Source of the DNA: Streptomyces formicae
Lineage (GTDB): Bacteria; Actinomycetota; Actinomycetes; Streptomycetales; Streptomycetaceae
DNA: 64,000 nt
NCBI RefSeq assembly: GCF_002556545.1
Contig: NZ_CP022685.1
Location: 2,294,001 to 2,358,000 of the forward strand
Direction of reading: 5' to 3'
Shown: in pieces, positions 51,662-58,886 of the stretch
Layout of the letters: each line of letters opens with the position of its first letter
Position numbering within the stretch: position 1 is the first letter of the stretch
The notes under the pieces: generated by a model
Seen by the model: the letters and a program-made list of their open reading frames with translations, nothing else
Told to the model about the DNA's origin: nothing
The model's database searches: none
Translations under genes and position numbers: made by a program

Positions 51662-54235
51662 GTGACCGCTCTCCGTTACGACGCCCTGGACCTGCCCGTA
51701 CGCGACGCGCTGCCCGCCCTCCGTGCCGCTCTGGAGGGGCCGGGCAGCGCCGTGCTGTGCGCCCCGCCCGGGACGGGCAAGACGACGCTGGTGCCGCTGG
51801 CCCTCGCCGGTCTGCTCGACGGCCTGCCCGGCGGTCCTGACGACGCCCAGGAGCGCCGCGTCGTCGTCGCCGAGCCGCGGCGCATCGCCGCACGGGCCGC
51901 CGCGCGCCGGATGGCGTGGCTGCTCGGCGAGAAGCCGGGCGAGCGCGTCGGGTACACCGTGCGCGGCGAGCGCCAGGTGGGGCCGCGCACGCGCGTGGAG
52001 GTCGTCACGACCGGCGTCCTGCTGCAACGGCTCCAGCGGGACCAGGAGTTGAGCGGCGTGGACGTCGTCATCATCGACGAGTGCCACGAGCGGCATCTGG
52101 ACGCGGACACCGTGGCGGCCTTCCTGGTGGACGTGCGCGCCGCGCTGCGGCCTGAGCTGCGCCTGGTGGCGGCGTCCGCGACGACCGACGCCGAGGGCTG
52201 GGCGCGGATCCTCGGTGACGCTCCCGTAGTGGAGGCCCGGGGCATCGCGCACCCCGTGGAGGTGGTGTGGGCGCCGCCCGCCCGCCCCGTGCGGCCGCCG
52301 CACGGCATGCGGGTCGACCCCGCGCTGCTGACCCATGTGGCGTCGGTGGTGCGGCGGGCCCTCGCCGAACGCGCGGGCGACGTCCTGTGCTTCCTGCCGG
52401 GGGTCGGTGAGATCGCTCGGGTGGCCGGGCAGTTGGGCGGGCTCGGGGACGTCGAGGTGCTTCAGGTGCACGGGCGGGCGCCCGCCGCGGTGCAGGACGC
52501 GGTGCTCGCCGGGGGCGAACGGCGGCGGGTGGTGCTCGCCACGTCCGTGGCCGAGTCGTCCCTGACGGTGCCCGGGGTGCGGGTGGTGGTGGACTCGGGC
52601 CTGGCCCGCGAGCCGCGCGTCGACCACGCGCGCGGGCTGAGCGCGCTGGCGACGGTGCGGGCCTCGCAGGCGGCAGGGCGGCAGCGGGCGGGCCGCGCCG
52701 GGCGTGAGGCGCCGGGTGCCGTCTACCGGTGCTGGGCGGAGGCCGAGGACGGGCGCCTGCCGCGCTTCCCCGCACCGGAGATCAAGGTGGCGGACCTCGC
52801 CGCGTTCGCCCTCCAGGCGGCCTGCTGGGGCGATCCCGACGCCTCCGGGCTCGCCCTGCTCGACCCGCCCCCCGCCGGTGCGCTGGCGGCGGCGCGGGAC
52901 GTCCTCGCGGCGGTCGGCGCCGTGGAGGCGGAGACCGGCCGGGTGACCGGGCGGGGCACGCGGATGGCCCGGGTGGGCCTGCATCCGCGGCTGGCCCGCG
53001 CCCTCCTCGACGCGGCTCCCCTCGTCGGTACCCGGCGGGCGGCGGAGGTGGTGGCCCTGCTGAGCGAGGAGCCGCCCCGTGAGTACGGGGACGACCTCGC
53101 GGGGGCGTGGCGCTCGGCGCGGCGCGGCGGGGACGGGTACGCGGCCCGCTGGCGTACCGAGGCGCGGCGCCTCACCGCGTCGGCGCCCGGCGGCGAACGG
53201 GAGCGGACCGGCCCCGACCGGGAGCAGCGCGGTGGCACCGATGAGCGGGTCGCCGGGATGGTGGCCGCTCTCGCGTTCCCCGAGCGGGTGGCGCGCGCCG
53301 TGGGCGGCGGGGTCTATCTGATGGCGGGCGGCACCCGGGCCGAGGCGCGCCAGGGGTCCGCGCTGGCGGGCGCGGAGTGGATCAGCGTCGCGGTGGCCGA
53401 CCGGCCCGTGGGCGCGGGGCACGCGCGCGTGCTGCTCGGCGGGCACATCGACGAGGACGTCGCGCGGCGCGCGGCCGCCCCGCTGCGCTCCGAGGGCGAG
53501 GAGGTGGCCTGGTCGGGCGGCGACCTCGTCACCCGGCACGTGGAGCGCCTGGGCGCGGTGGAGCTCACGGTGCGACCTCTGAAGAACCCCGACCCCGCCC
53601 TCGTGCGCGAGGGTCTCGTCGCCGGACTGCGGGAGGAGGGCACCGGGCTCCTGAAGTGGTCGCGGGGCGCCCGGGAGTTGCGCGAGCGGCTCGCCTTCCT
53701 GCACCTGCGGCTCGGGCCGCCCTGGCCCGACGTAGCGGAAGAGGCCCTCCACGCGCGCGTGGACGAATGGCTGGAGCCTGAGCTGTCCACGGCGCGGCGC
53801 CGGGCCGACCTGGGGCGGATCGACGCCGGGCAGGCGCTCGCGCGGCTCCTGCCGTGGGCGACCGGCGAGGCCGCCCGCCTCGACGAGTTGGCCCCCGAGC
53901 GGTTCGAGGTGCCGAGCGGGTCCAGGATCCGGATCGACTACTCCGACCCCGAACAGCCCGTGCTCGCCGTGAAGCTCCAGGAGATGTTCGGCCTCGCCCA
54001 GACCCCGCGGATCGCGGGCGGCACGGCCCCCGTCGTCGTCCACCTCCTGTCCCCGGCGGGGCGCCCCGCGGCCGTCACCGCCGATCTCGCGTCCTTCTGG
54101 GACGGCGGGTACCGGGCGGTGCGGTCCGAGCTGCGCGGGCGCTATCCGAGGCATCCGTGGCCCGAGGATCCGGCGACGGCCGCCCCCACTCGGTACACCA
54201 AGGCCCGCCAGGCCCAGCGGGGCTCCGGCGCCTAG
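51662..54235 (+). CDS. hrpB: ATP-dependent RNA helicase HrpB
   Basis: An 857-residue DEAH-box helicase. Walker A is APPGTGKTTLVPLAL (about 34-48), the DEAH box is IIDECHERHLDADTV, and motif III follows (SATTDAEGW). Helicase_C has VLCFLPGVGEI, VLATSVAESSLTVPGVRVVVDSGLAREPR and QRAGRAGREAPG. The HA2-like and HrpB C-terminal domains follow up to SFWDGGYRAVRSELRGRYPRHPWPEDP. The exact role in bacteria is still open. GTG start. Its end overlaps the convergent DUF3068 gene by 4 bp. Confidence 0.93.
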   Translation: MTALRYDALDLPVRDALPALRAALEGPGSAVLCAPPGTGKTTLVPLALAGLLDGLPGGPDDAQERRVVVAEPRRIAARAAARRMAWLLGEKPGERVGYTVRGERQVGPRTRVEVVTTGVLLQRLQRDQELSGVDVVIIDECHERHLDADTVAAFLVDVRAALRPELRLVAASATTDAEGWARILGDAPVVEARGIAHPVEVVWAPPARPVRPPHGMRVDPALLTHVASVVRRALAERAGDVLCFLPGVGEIARVAGQLGGLGDVEVLQVHGRAPAAVQDAVLAGGERRRVVLATSVAESSLTVPGVRVVVDSGLAREPRVDHARGLSALATVRASQAAGRQRAGRAGREAPGAVYRCWAEAEDGRLPRFPAPEIKVADLAAFALQAACWGDPDASGLALLDPPPAGALAAARDVLAAVGAVEAETGRVTGRGTRMARVGLHPRLARALLDAAPLVGTRRAAEVVALLSEEPPREYGDDLAGAWRSARRGGDGYAARWRTEARRLTASAPGGERERTGPDREQRGGTDERVAGMVAALAFPERVARAVGGGVYLMAGGTRAEARQGSALAGAEWISVAVADRPVGAGHARVLLGGHIDEDVARRAAAPLRSEGEEVAWSGGDLVTRHVERLGAVELTVRPLKNPDPALVREGLVAGLREEGTGLLKWSRGARELRERLAFLHLRLGPPWPDVAEEALHARVDEWLEPELSTARRRADLGRIDAGQALARLLPWATGEAARLDELAPERFEVPSGSRIRIDYSDPEQPVLAVKLQEMFGLAQTPRIAGGTAPVVVHLLSPAGRPAAVTADLASFWDGGYRAVRSELRGRYPRHPWPEDPATAAPTRYTKARQAQRGSGA

Positions 54236-55230
54236 GCGTTGACGGGTTCGGGTTCGGGATCGCTGGACGCCGTGGGCTCCGGGTCGCCCGGCCTGCGGCT
54301 GCGGGCCTCCAGCCAGAGGGAGAGCGCGAGCAGCAGAATGCCGAGACCGAGGAAGCCCCAGGGGAGGTACGAGGTGAGCAGGAGCACCAGGACCCGCTGG
54401 GACGTGACCAGGTCGACGGTGTTCTCGATGTAGTCCTCGCGCATCTTCACGTGCCCGGCGAAGACGGTGACCTTGTCGCGGCCGCCGAGCAGGCTGCCGC
54501 CGCGCAGTTCGTTCTTCTGGATCTCCTCGCCGTAGACGGGCGCCCCGGTGGTCGGCTCGACCCAGAACTTGCGGACCGTGGTGTACCAGCGGGTGGTGCC
54601 GGTCTTGGCGAGGGACTCCGGAGTGATGCCCTTGACCGGCATCGTCTTGGGGAAGGAGACCTTGGTCCAGGGGATGGTCTGCTCGAAGTAGTAGACCTTC
54701 ACGCCGCGGAAGGTCCGGGTGCCCTTGTAGTGGATGGGCCGGGTGATGCGGGCCTGTGCGTCGAAGTACTCGTAGTCCCTCTTCTCGGTCAGGAAGGGCC
54801 ACTTGAACTCGATGCCCTCGCGCTTGACCGGGTCGCCGTCGACCGCCTCCCCCGTGGCGTGCACGGGCTCCTGGCTGTGCGCGTCGAAGATGTAGCGCTC
54901 GGGGACCTTGGAGACCATCTTGCCGTCGGCGTCCTGGATGTAGGAGAGGGCGTCCCAGACGACGACGTCGCGGTCGGCGCTCTTCTCGATCTTCTCCGAC
55001 GCCTCCACGTTGCCCTTGAGGGTCTGCACGATGGTGACCTTGTCGACCTTCTTGGCCGACATGGAGCCGTAGTCGATGAGCGTCGGGTTCTTCGCCTCCA
55101 GGACCGCGTTCTGGTACTGGCTCGGCGGGATCTTGGCCAGGCGCGGGAAGGCGTACCAGCGCATGAGCGGGGACATGGCCGTGAAGAACACGGCGAAGGC
55201 GAGCAGGACGAGGCTGGCCTTGCGGCGCAT
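54232..55230 (-). CDS. DUF3068 (PorA-like) membrane protein
   Basis: A 332-residue protein. An N-terminal helix (SLVLLAFAVFFTAMSPLMRWY) and a C-terminal helix (LLTSYLPWGFLGLGILLLALSLWLE) bracket a large extracytoplasmic domain with the DUF3068 pattern (RYIFDAHSQEPVHATGEAVDGD, GTRTFRGVKVYYFEQTIP, WVEPTTGAPVYGEE). It is common in actinobacteria and sometimes named porin PorA family. The tail is acidic and Pro-rich. It precedes SPW_0924 in the genomic order but is downstream in transcription. Confidence 0.88.
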   Translation of the reverse strand: MRRKASLVLLAFAVFFTAMSPLMRWYAFPRLAKIPPSQYQNAVLEAKNPTLIDYGSMSAKKVDKVTIVQTLKGNVEASEKIEKSADRDVVVWDALSYIQDADGKMVSKVPERYIFDAHSQEPVHATGEAVDGDPVKREGIEFKWPFLTEKRDYEYFDAQARITRPIHYKGTRTFRGVKVYYFEQTIPWTKVSFPKTMPVKGITPESLAKTGTTRWYTTVRKFWVEPTTGAPVYGEEIQKNELRGGSLLGGRDKVTVFAGHVKMREDYIENTVDLVTSQRVLVLLLTSYLPWGFLGLGILLLALSLWLEARSRRPGDPEPTASSDPEPEPVNA

Positions 55231-55248
55231 CGCGCGACCTCCCTACGT

Positions 55249-55383
55249 CTATGGGTGCTTGGGGACAGTGGTGAGGAGCGGCTTGGGCGACGTCTCGCCC
55301 GGTGGGGCGCCGATCGCCGTGATCGTCAGGACCAGGGCGAACGCGACGGCGAGGCCGGTGGCGGCGGCGATGAGGGCGCGCAT
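55249..55383 (-). CDS. SPW_0924 family small protein
   Basis: A 44-residue protein with one N-terminal hydrophobic segment (MRALIAAATGLAVAFALVLT) and a Pro-rich exported tail (GETSPKPLLTTVPKHP). It matches the short SPW_0924 family of Streptomyces. It lies 18 bp upstream of the DUF3068 gene start on the same strand, so the two are probably cotranscribed. Confidence 0.8.
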   Translation of the reverse strand: MRALIAAATGLAVAFALVLTITAIGAPPGETSPKPLLTTVPKHP

Positions 55384-55482
55384 ACGGGGCCTCCCGATTC
55401 GGCGTGCGGCCAGAACTGATAGGGCGTCAGGGCGGGCACCGTAGCAACGGACGGGTCAGATGAGAACACGTTGCACCAACAC

Positions 55483-55522
55483 GGAACCGCCCCTGCGCCG
55501 TGGGTGGCGCAGGGGCGGTTCC
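55483..55522 (-). terminator. Very strong terminator hairpin after the transglycosylase gene
   Basis: GGAACCGCCCCTGCGCC-GTGGGT-GGCGCAGGGGCGGTTCC is a perfect 17-bp stem with a 6-base loop. It lies 34 bp downstream of the transglycosylase stop and upstream of SPW_0924, so it separates the two units. Confidence 0.85.
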
Positions 55523-55555
55523 GAGGAGTCGCGCGGCGGCCGGACGGCCGCCCGG

Positions 55556-57358
55556 TCAGCTGCTGGGCGAAGGACTCGTGGAGGCGCTCGGAGACGTGGT
55601 CGGGGAGGCGCTCGACGAGGTGCTCGGCGAGGGAGTCGCGTCGGGCTCCGCCGCGGTCACCTTCAGTTCGACGGTGAGCGTGCCGCCGCCGGCCGTGGCG
55701 ACGCGGAGCAGGTACGTGCCCGCCGCGTCGTCCGCGTACATCTTCGGGAGCTTCAGCACGCCGTTCGCGTCGGTCTTGAGGCCCTTGAGGGTGCGGACCG
55801 GCTTGCCGTCCGCGTCCTTGAAGTAGGGGCCCTTGTCGTTGACGGTCGCGTCCGTCGCCGACTTGACCAGCGTGGCGGTGGTCGCGACACCGTCCGCGAC
55901 CTTGCCCTTGTACGTCGCCTTGACCTCGACCCTGTCCGCGAACTCCTTGCCCGCCTCGCAGGTCAGCGCCTTGTCGCTGGTCCTGGCGAGCGCGTCGGCC
56001 TGGCGTGCGGCGACCTCGGCGTCGAAGTCGACGCCGGGCAGCGAGCGGCCCACGACCGTGGCGCGCACCACGAACTCGCCGCTCTTGTGCCCCGCTTCGA
56101 GCACCGGGGCGGTCGCCTTGCCGGTGATGCCCGTGGTGGCCGTGGCGCTCTTCGCACCGCCCGCGAAGCGGGCGTCCGTGTCACCGACGACGGTGAACTT
56201 CACCTTGACCTTGGCCACGAACGCACCCGACTTCGCCTCCGCGCGCACCGCGACGCGCTCGGTGAAGGCGTCGCCCGTCTTCGCGACGAGGTCTCCCGTA
56301 CCGGCGTTCGCCAGCACGTCGACCCGCTCGGCCGGGGAGGGCCCGGGCTTCTGCGAGCCGCCGTCGCCGGGCGGCGTGGGCTTGGTGCCGCCGCCGTCGC
56401 CCTTCCCCGGGGGCTTGCCGCCGGGGCTCTTGTCGCCCGGCGTCTTGCCGCCCGTGTTCGGCTTCGGCGTCGGGTTCTTCGCGGCGGTACCCGGGTGCTT
56501 CGCGCCGGGACCCGAGCCGTTGGACGGGAAGCGGGTGTCGCTGCGGTCGTCCGGCAGAACGCCCTTGCCGTCCGGGACCTCGTGGGTGCCCTTGCGGTAG
56601 TACTCCAGCCACGACAGGACCGTGTTCAGGTACTCCGTAGAGCGGTTGTAACTCAGGATCGCCTTGTGCAGGTCGGCCTCGACGGCCAGATCACGGTCGT
56701 TCGCGCAGAGGTAGTAGCCCGCCGCGAGCGCCGCGTCGTAGATGTTGTTGGGGTCCTTCTTGCCGTCGTTGTTGCCGTCCTTGCCGGAGGTGGCCCACGT
56801 CGACGGGATGAACTGCATGGGGCCGACCGCGCGATCGTGCGTCGTGTCGCCGTCGTACGCGCCCTTGTCGGTGTCGGTGATCTTCGCGAAGCCGTTGCCG
56901 TTCAGGACCGGGCCGAGGATCGGGGTGAGCGTCGTGCCGTTGGCGTCGACGCGGCCGCCGCGGGCCTGGCCCGACTCGACCTTGCCGATGGCGGCCAGCA
57001 GTTGCCAGGGGAGGTTGCACCCCGGCCTGGCGTCCGCGAGCTCGGACTCGGCCTTCTTGTACGCGTCCAGGACGGTGGCGGGCAGGCCCGCCTCGGCCTC
57101 CTTGTCGCCGCCGTTCGGCGGGGCGCCGGTCGGCGGGACGGGGCTCTGCAGGGGCGGCAGGTCCGTGTAGTACGGCGAGTTGCCGGTCGCGGAGTCACCG
57201 ACCGGTGGGGGCGTGTCCGCGGCACCCGCGGCCCGTTCGTCGCGGGGGACGCCCGTCGCTCCGGGAGCCCCCGACGCGGCGAGTGCCGCCACCGCCGCCG
57301 CGGCCACCGCGGTGGTCACCGCTCCTCTGCGCAGCCGCCTGCCGATAACCGGCGCCAT
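55556..57358 (-). CDS. Secreted lytic transglycosylase (SLT domain) with C-terminal repeat region
   Basis: A 600-residue exported peptidoglycan hydrolase. The signal covers about 1-36 (GAVTTAVAAAAVAALAASGA). A transglycosylase domain (about 95-235) carries WQLLAAIGKVESGQARGG with the catalytic Glu, and DRAVGPMQFIPSTW. A Gly/Pro/Lys linker (about 265-340) is followed by beta-rich Ig-like domains, and a Ser/Pro/Thr tail (SPSTSSSASPTTSPSAS). The ATG at 57358 fits the signal and a GGAGGGG upstream. The order next to polA is typical of Streptomyces. Confidence 0.88.
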   Translation of the reverse strand: MAPVIGRRLRRGAVTTAVAAAAVAALAASGAPGATGVPRDERAAGAADTPPPVGDSATGNSPYYTDLPPLQSPVPPTGAPPNGGDKEAEAGLPATVLDAYKKAESELADARPGCNLPWQLLAAIGKVESGQARGGRVDANGTTLTPILGPVLNGNGFAKITDTDKGAYDGDTTHDRAVGPMQFIPSTWATSGKDGNNDGKKDPNNIYDAALAAGYYLCANDRDLAVEADLHKAILSYNRSTEYLNTVLSWLEYYRKGTHEVPDGKGVLPDDRSDTRFPSNGSGPGAKHPGTAAKNPTPKPNTGGKTPGDKSPGGKPPGKGDGGGTKPTPPGDGGSQKPGPSPAERVDVLANAGTGDLVAKTGDAFTERVAVRAEAKSGAFVAKVKVKFTVVGDTDARFAGGAKSATATTGITGKATAPVLEAGHKSGEFVVRATVVGRSLPGVDFDAEVAARQADALARTSDKALTCEAGKEFADRVEVKATYKGKVADGVATTATLVKSATDATVNDKGPYFKDADGKPVRTLKGLKTDANGVLKLPKMYADDAAGTYLLRVATAGGGTLTVELKVTAAEPDATPSPSTSSSASPTTSPSASTSPSPSS

Positions 57359-57540
57359 GACCGAGCCACCCCTCCCCATTGTCGACACTTGCGCGCCGCG
57401 CCCGCCTCCGTACACGCTTGCCTTCGTACGCGCGTGCTCCCCAGCGGGGCGACTCAGGCGACACTACGACAACTTGCGGCGTGCTAGAACCCGTTCGTGC
57501 CCGATATTCACCAGTTGGCCGTGAGACGGGGACAGGGCTG

Positions 57541-58491
57541 TTACGAGGCCGGGTCGACGTCGTCCGCGGTCTCGGGGACCGAGCCGTCGGGCACCTCGCT
57601 GATCTCGTCCTCCGGGGTGAGCCCCTGCCCCACGGCACGCCCCTTGTTGAGGCCCCGGTGCACGGCCTGTGCGACGCGTTCCACGGTACGCACCCCGTAC
57701 GCCATCGTCGGGTTGTCGTGCGAGAGGACGACGATCCGGTAGGTGCGGCCGCCGCCGGTGAACGCGCCGACGCTGTGCACCCGCCAGCCGTGGGTGGCGC
57801 GCGGCAGCCAGCCGTTCTTGAGGTGGGCGCGGATGCCGCGCGGCATGCCCGCGGGCACGCCCCAGCGCTGGTCGCGCCGGACGTCGGCCATCTGCCGCAG
57901 CCCGTAGGCGCGCGCGGTCGGCTTGAGCACGTCACGGGCGCCGGTGAGGACGCCGAGCAGCCGCAGTTGGTCGGCCGCGGTGGTCCGGGTCAGGCCCCAG
58001 AGGCGGGACGGGCCGAGGCTGGTGGCGGTGGTGCCGACGCGGCGCAGGAAACGGGAGAGGTAGGGGTGGCCCAGGTCGTTCCAGATCCGCCGGGCCGCGT
58101 TGTTGTCCGAACCGGTGATCATGGGGCGGATCTTCCGTCGCTCCCACGCGGTGAGGCCGCGCCGCCACTCCTGGGCGCGGCGCAGCGTGGCCTCCATCAT
58201 CATGACCTTGGCGACGCTCGCCGCGTCGTAACGCCGCCCGCCCGCCAACTGGCAGAACAGTCCGGTGCGGGTGTCGTGCACGGCGACGGAGACGCTGCCG
58301 GTCCTCGACGACAGCGCCGCCCGGATGTCATGGGACATCCGGGCGGCGAGAGCGGGATCGCGGCGTGCCGTGCAGAGCGCTCTGCCCTGCTGAGAACTGG
58401 CGTCGGCCGCGGTCGCGGATATCGGAGCCAGAAGAGCCGTCGTGAGCGCCGCGACGATGGCCGTGCGGCGCTTTCGCAGGTGAAGGGCCAT
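57541..58491 (-). CDS. Secreted serine hydrolase, class A beta-lactamase-like
   Basis: A 316-residue exported protein. Signal about 1-32. The beta-lactamase/PBP motifs are ASVAKVMMM (SxxK), ITGSDNNAARR (SDN) and HLKNGWLP (KNG in place of KTG). These are the class A folds, but the mild changes fit the related non-hydrolysing or peptidase-like proteins of Streptomyces. The stop is TAA. It is separated from polA by an intergenic repeat. Confidence 0.85.
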   Translation of the reverse strand: MALHLRKRRTAIVAALTTALLAPISATAADASSQQGRALCTARRDPALAARMSHDIRAALSSRTGSVSVAVHDTRTGLFCQLAGGRRYDAASVAKVMMMEATLRRAQEWRRGLTAWERRKIRPMITGSDNNAARRIWNDLGHPYLSRFLRRVGTTATSLGPSRLWGLTRTTAADQLRLLGVLTGARDVLKPTARAYGLRQMADVRRDQRWGVPAGMPRGIRAHLKNGWLPRATHGWRVHSVGAFTGGGRTYRIVVLSHDNPTMAYGVRTVERVAQAVHRGLNKGRAVGQGLTPEDEISEVPDGSVPETADDVDPAS

Positions 58492-58884
58492 GGTTCATCC
58501 TGGCCCCTGGGCCTTGGGCGGTGCGTCCCGCCGGGGGCCACGCGGGTGAGACCCACTGCGTGGAGCTGGAGCTTGGGCCGGTGGGAACCTGCGGGTGCGT
58601 CGTGGCTGGGCGCGCAGTTCCCCGCGCCCCTGCGGGGCTCGCCCCACTGCGCCCCCCGCCCGCGCAGGAGCGCGCCGGGGAAGGCGCCCCAAAGGGGCGC
58701 GGGGAACTGCGCGAGCGGCCACGACGCGGCCGCAGACCAGTACGGCGACGCGGCAAGCGCCCCCGCCCCGGGTGGGCAGGACCCACCCGGAGCGGACAAA
58801 GCCGGGAATCCGCCTCCCCGCCCGGGAGGGCAAAACCCACCCGGCGCGGGCCAGCCCCGGAATCCGCCTCCCCGCCCGGGAGGG
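58492..58884. other. 393-bp intergenic region with repeats
   Basis: Between polA (end 58885) and the serine hydrolase gene (start 58491). It holds an inverted pair of the Streptomyces repeat and a 54-bp tandem repeat, both listed. No coding frame is supported. The hairpin may act as the polA terminator. Confidence 0.7.
58592..58728. repeat. Inverted pair of Streptomyces interspersed repeat (copies 4 and 5)
   Basis: GCGCAGTTCCCCGCGCCCC at about 58612-58630 and its reverse complement at about 58693-58711 face each other across some 60 bp. Flanking GTCGTGGC / GCCACGAC extend the arms. The transcript can fold into a long hairpin. Confidence 0.85.
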
Positions 58885-58886
58885 CT
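58781..58886. repeat. 54-bp tandem repeat, two copies
   Basis: ACCCACCCGG...GGAATCCGCCTCCCCGC repeats at 58781 and 58835 (period 54) and ends at the polA stop codon. The two copies differ in about ten bases in the first half and are identical in the second. Confidence 0.8.

Noticed and set aside
51230..54802. Long open frame (about 1,190 codons) on the minus strand, antisense to hrpB
   Set aside because: Same cause. It overlaps hrpB and the methyltransferase and holds no domain.
57359..57540. Possible cyclic-di-AMP (ydaO) riboswitch upstream of the transglycosylase gene, as seen for other Streptomyces cell-wall hydrolases
   Set aside because: The conserved riboswitch blocks are not visible on the coding strand, and only a small CCCC/GGGG hairpin is present.
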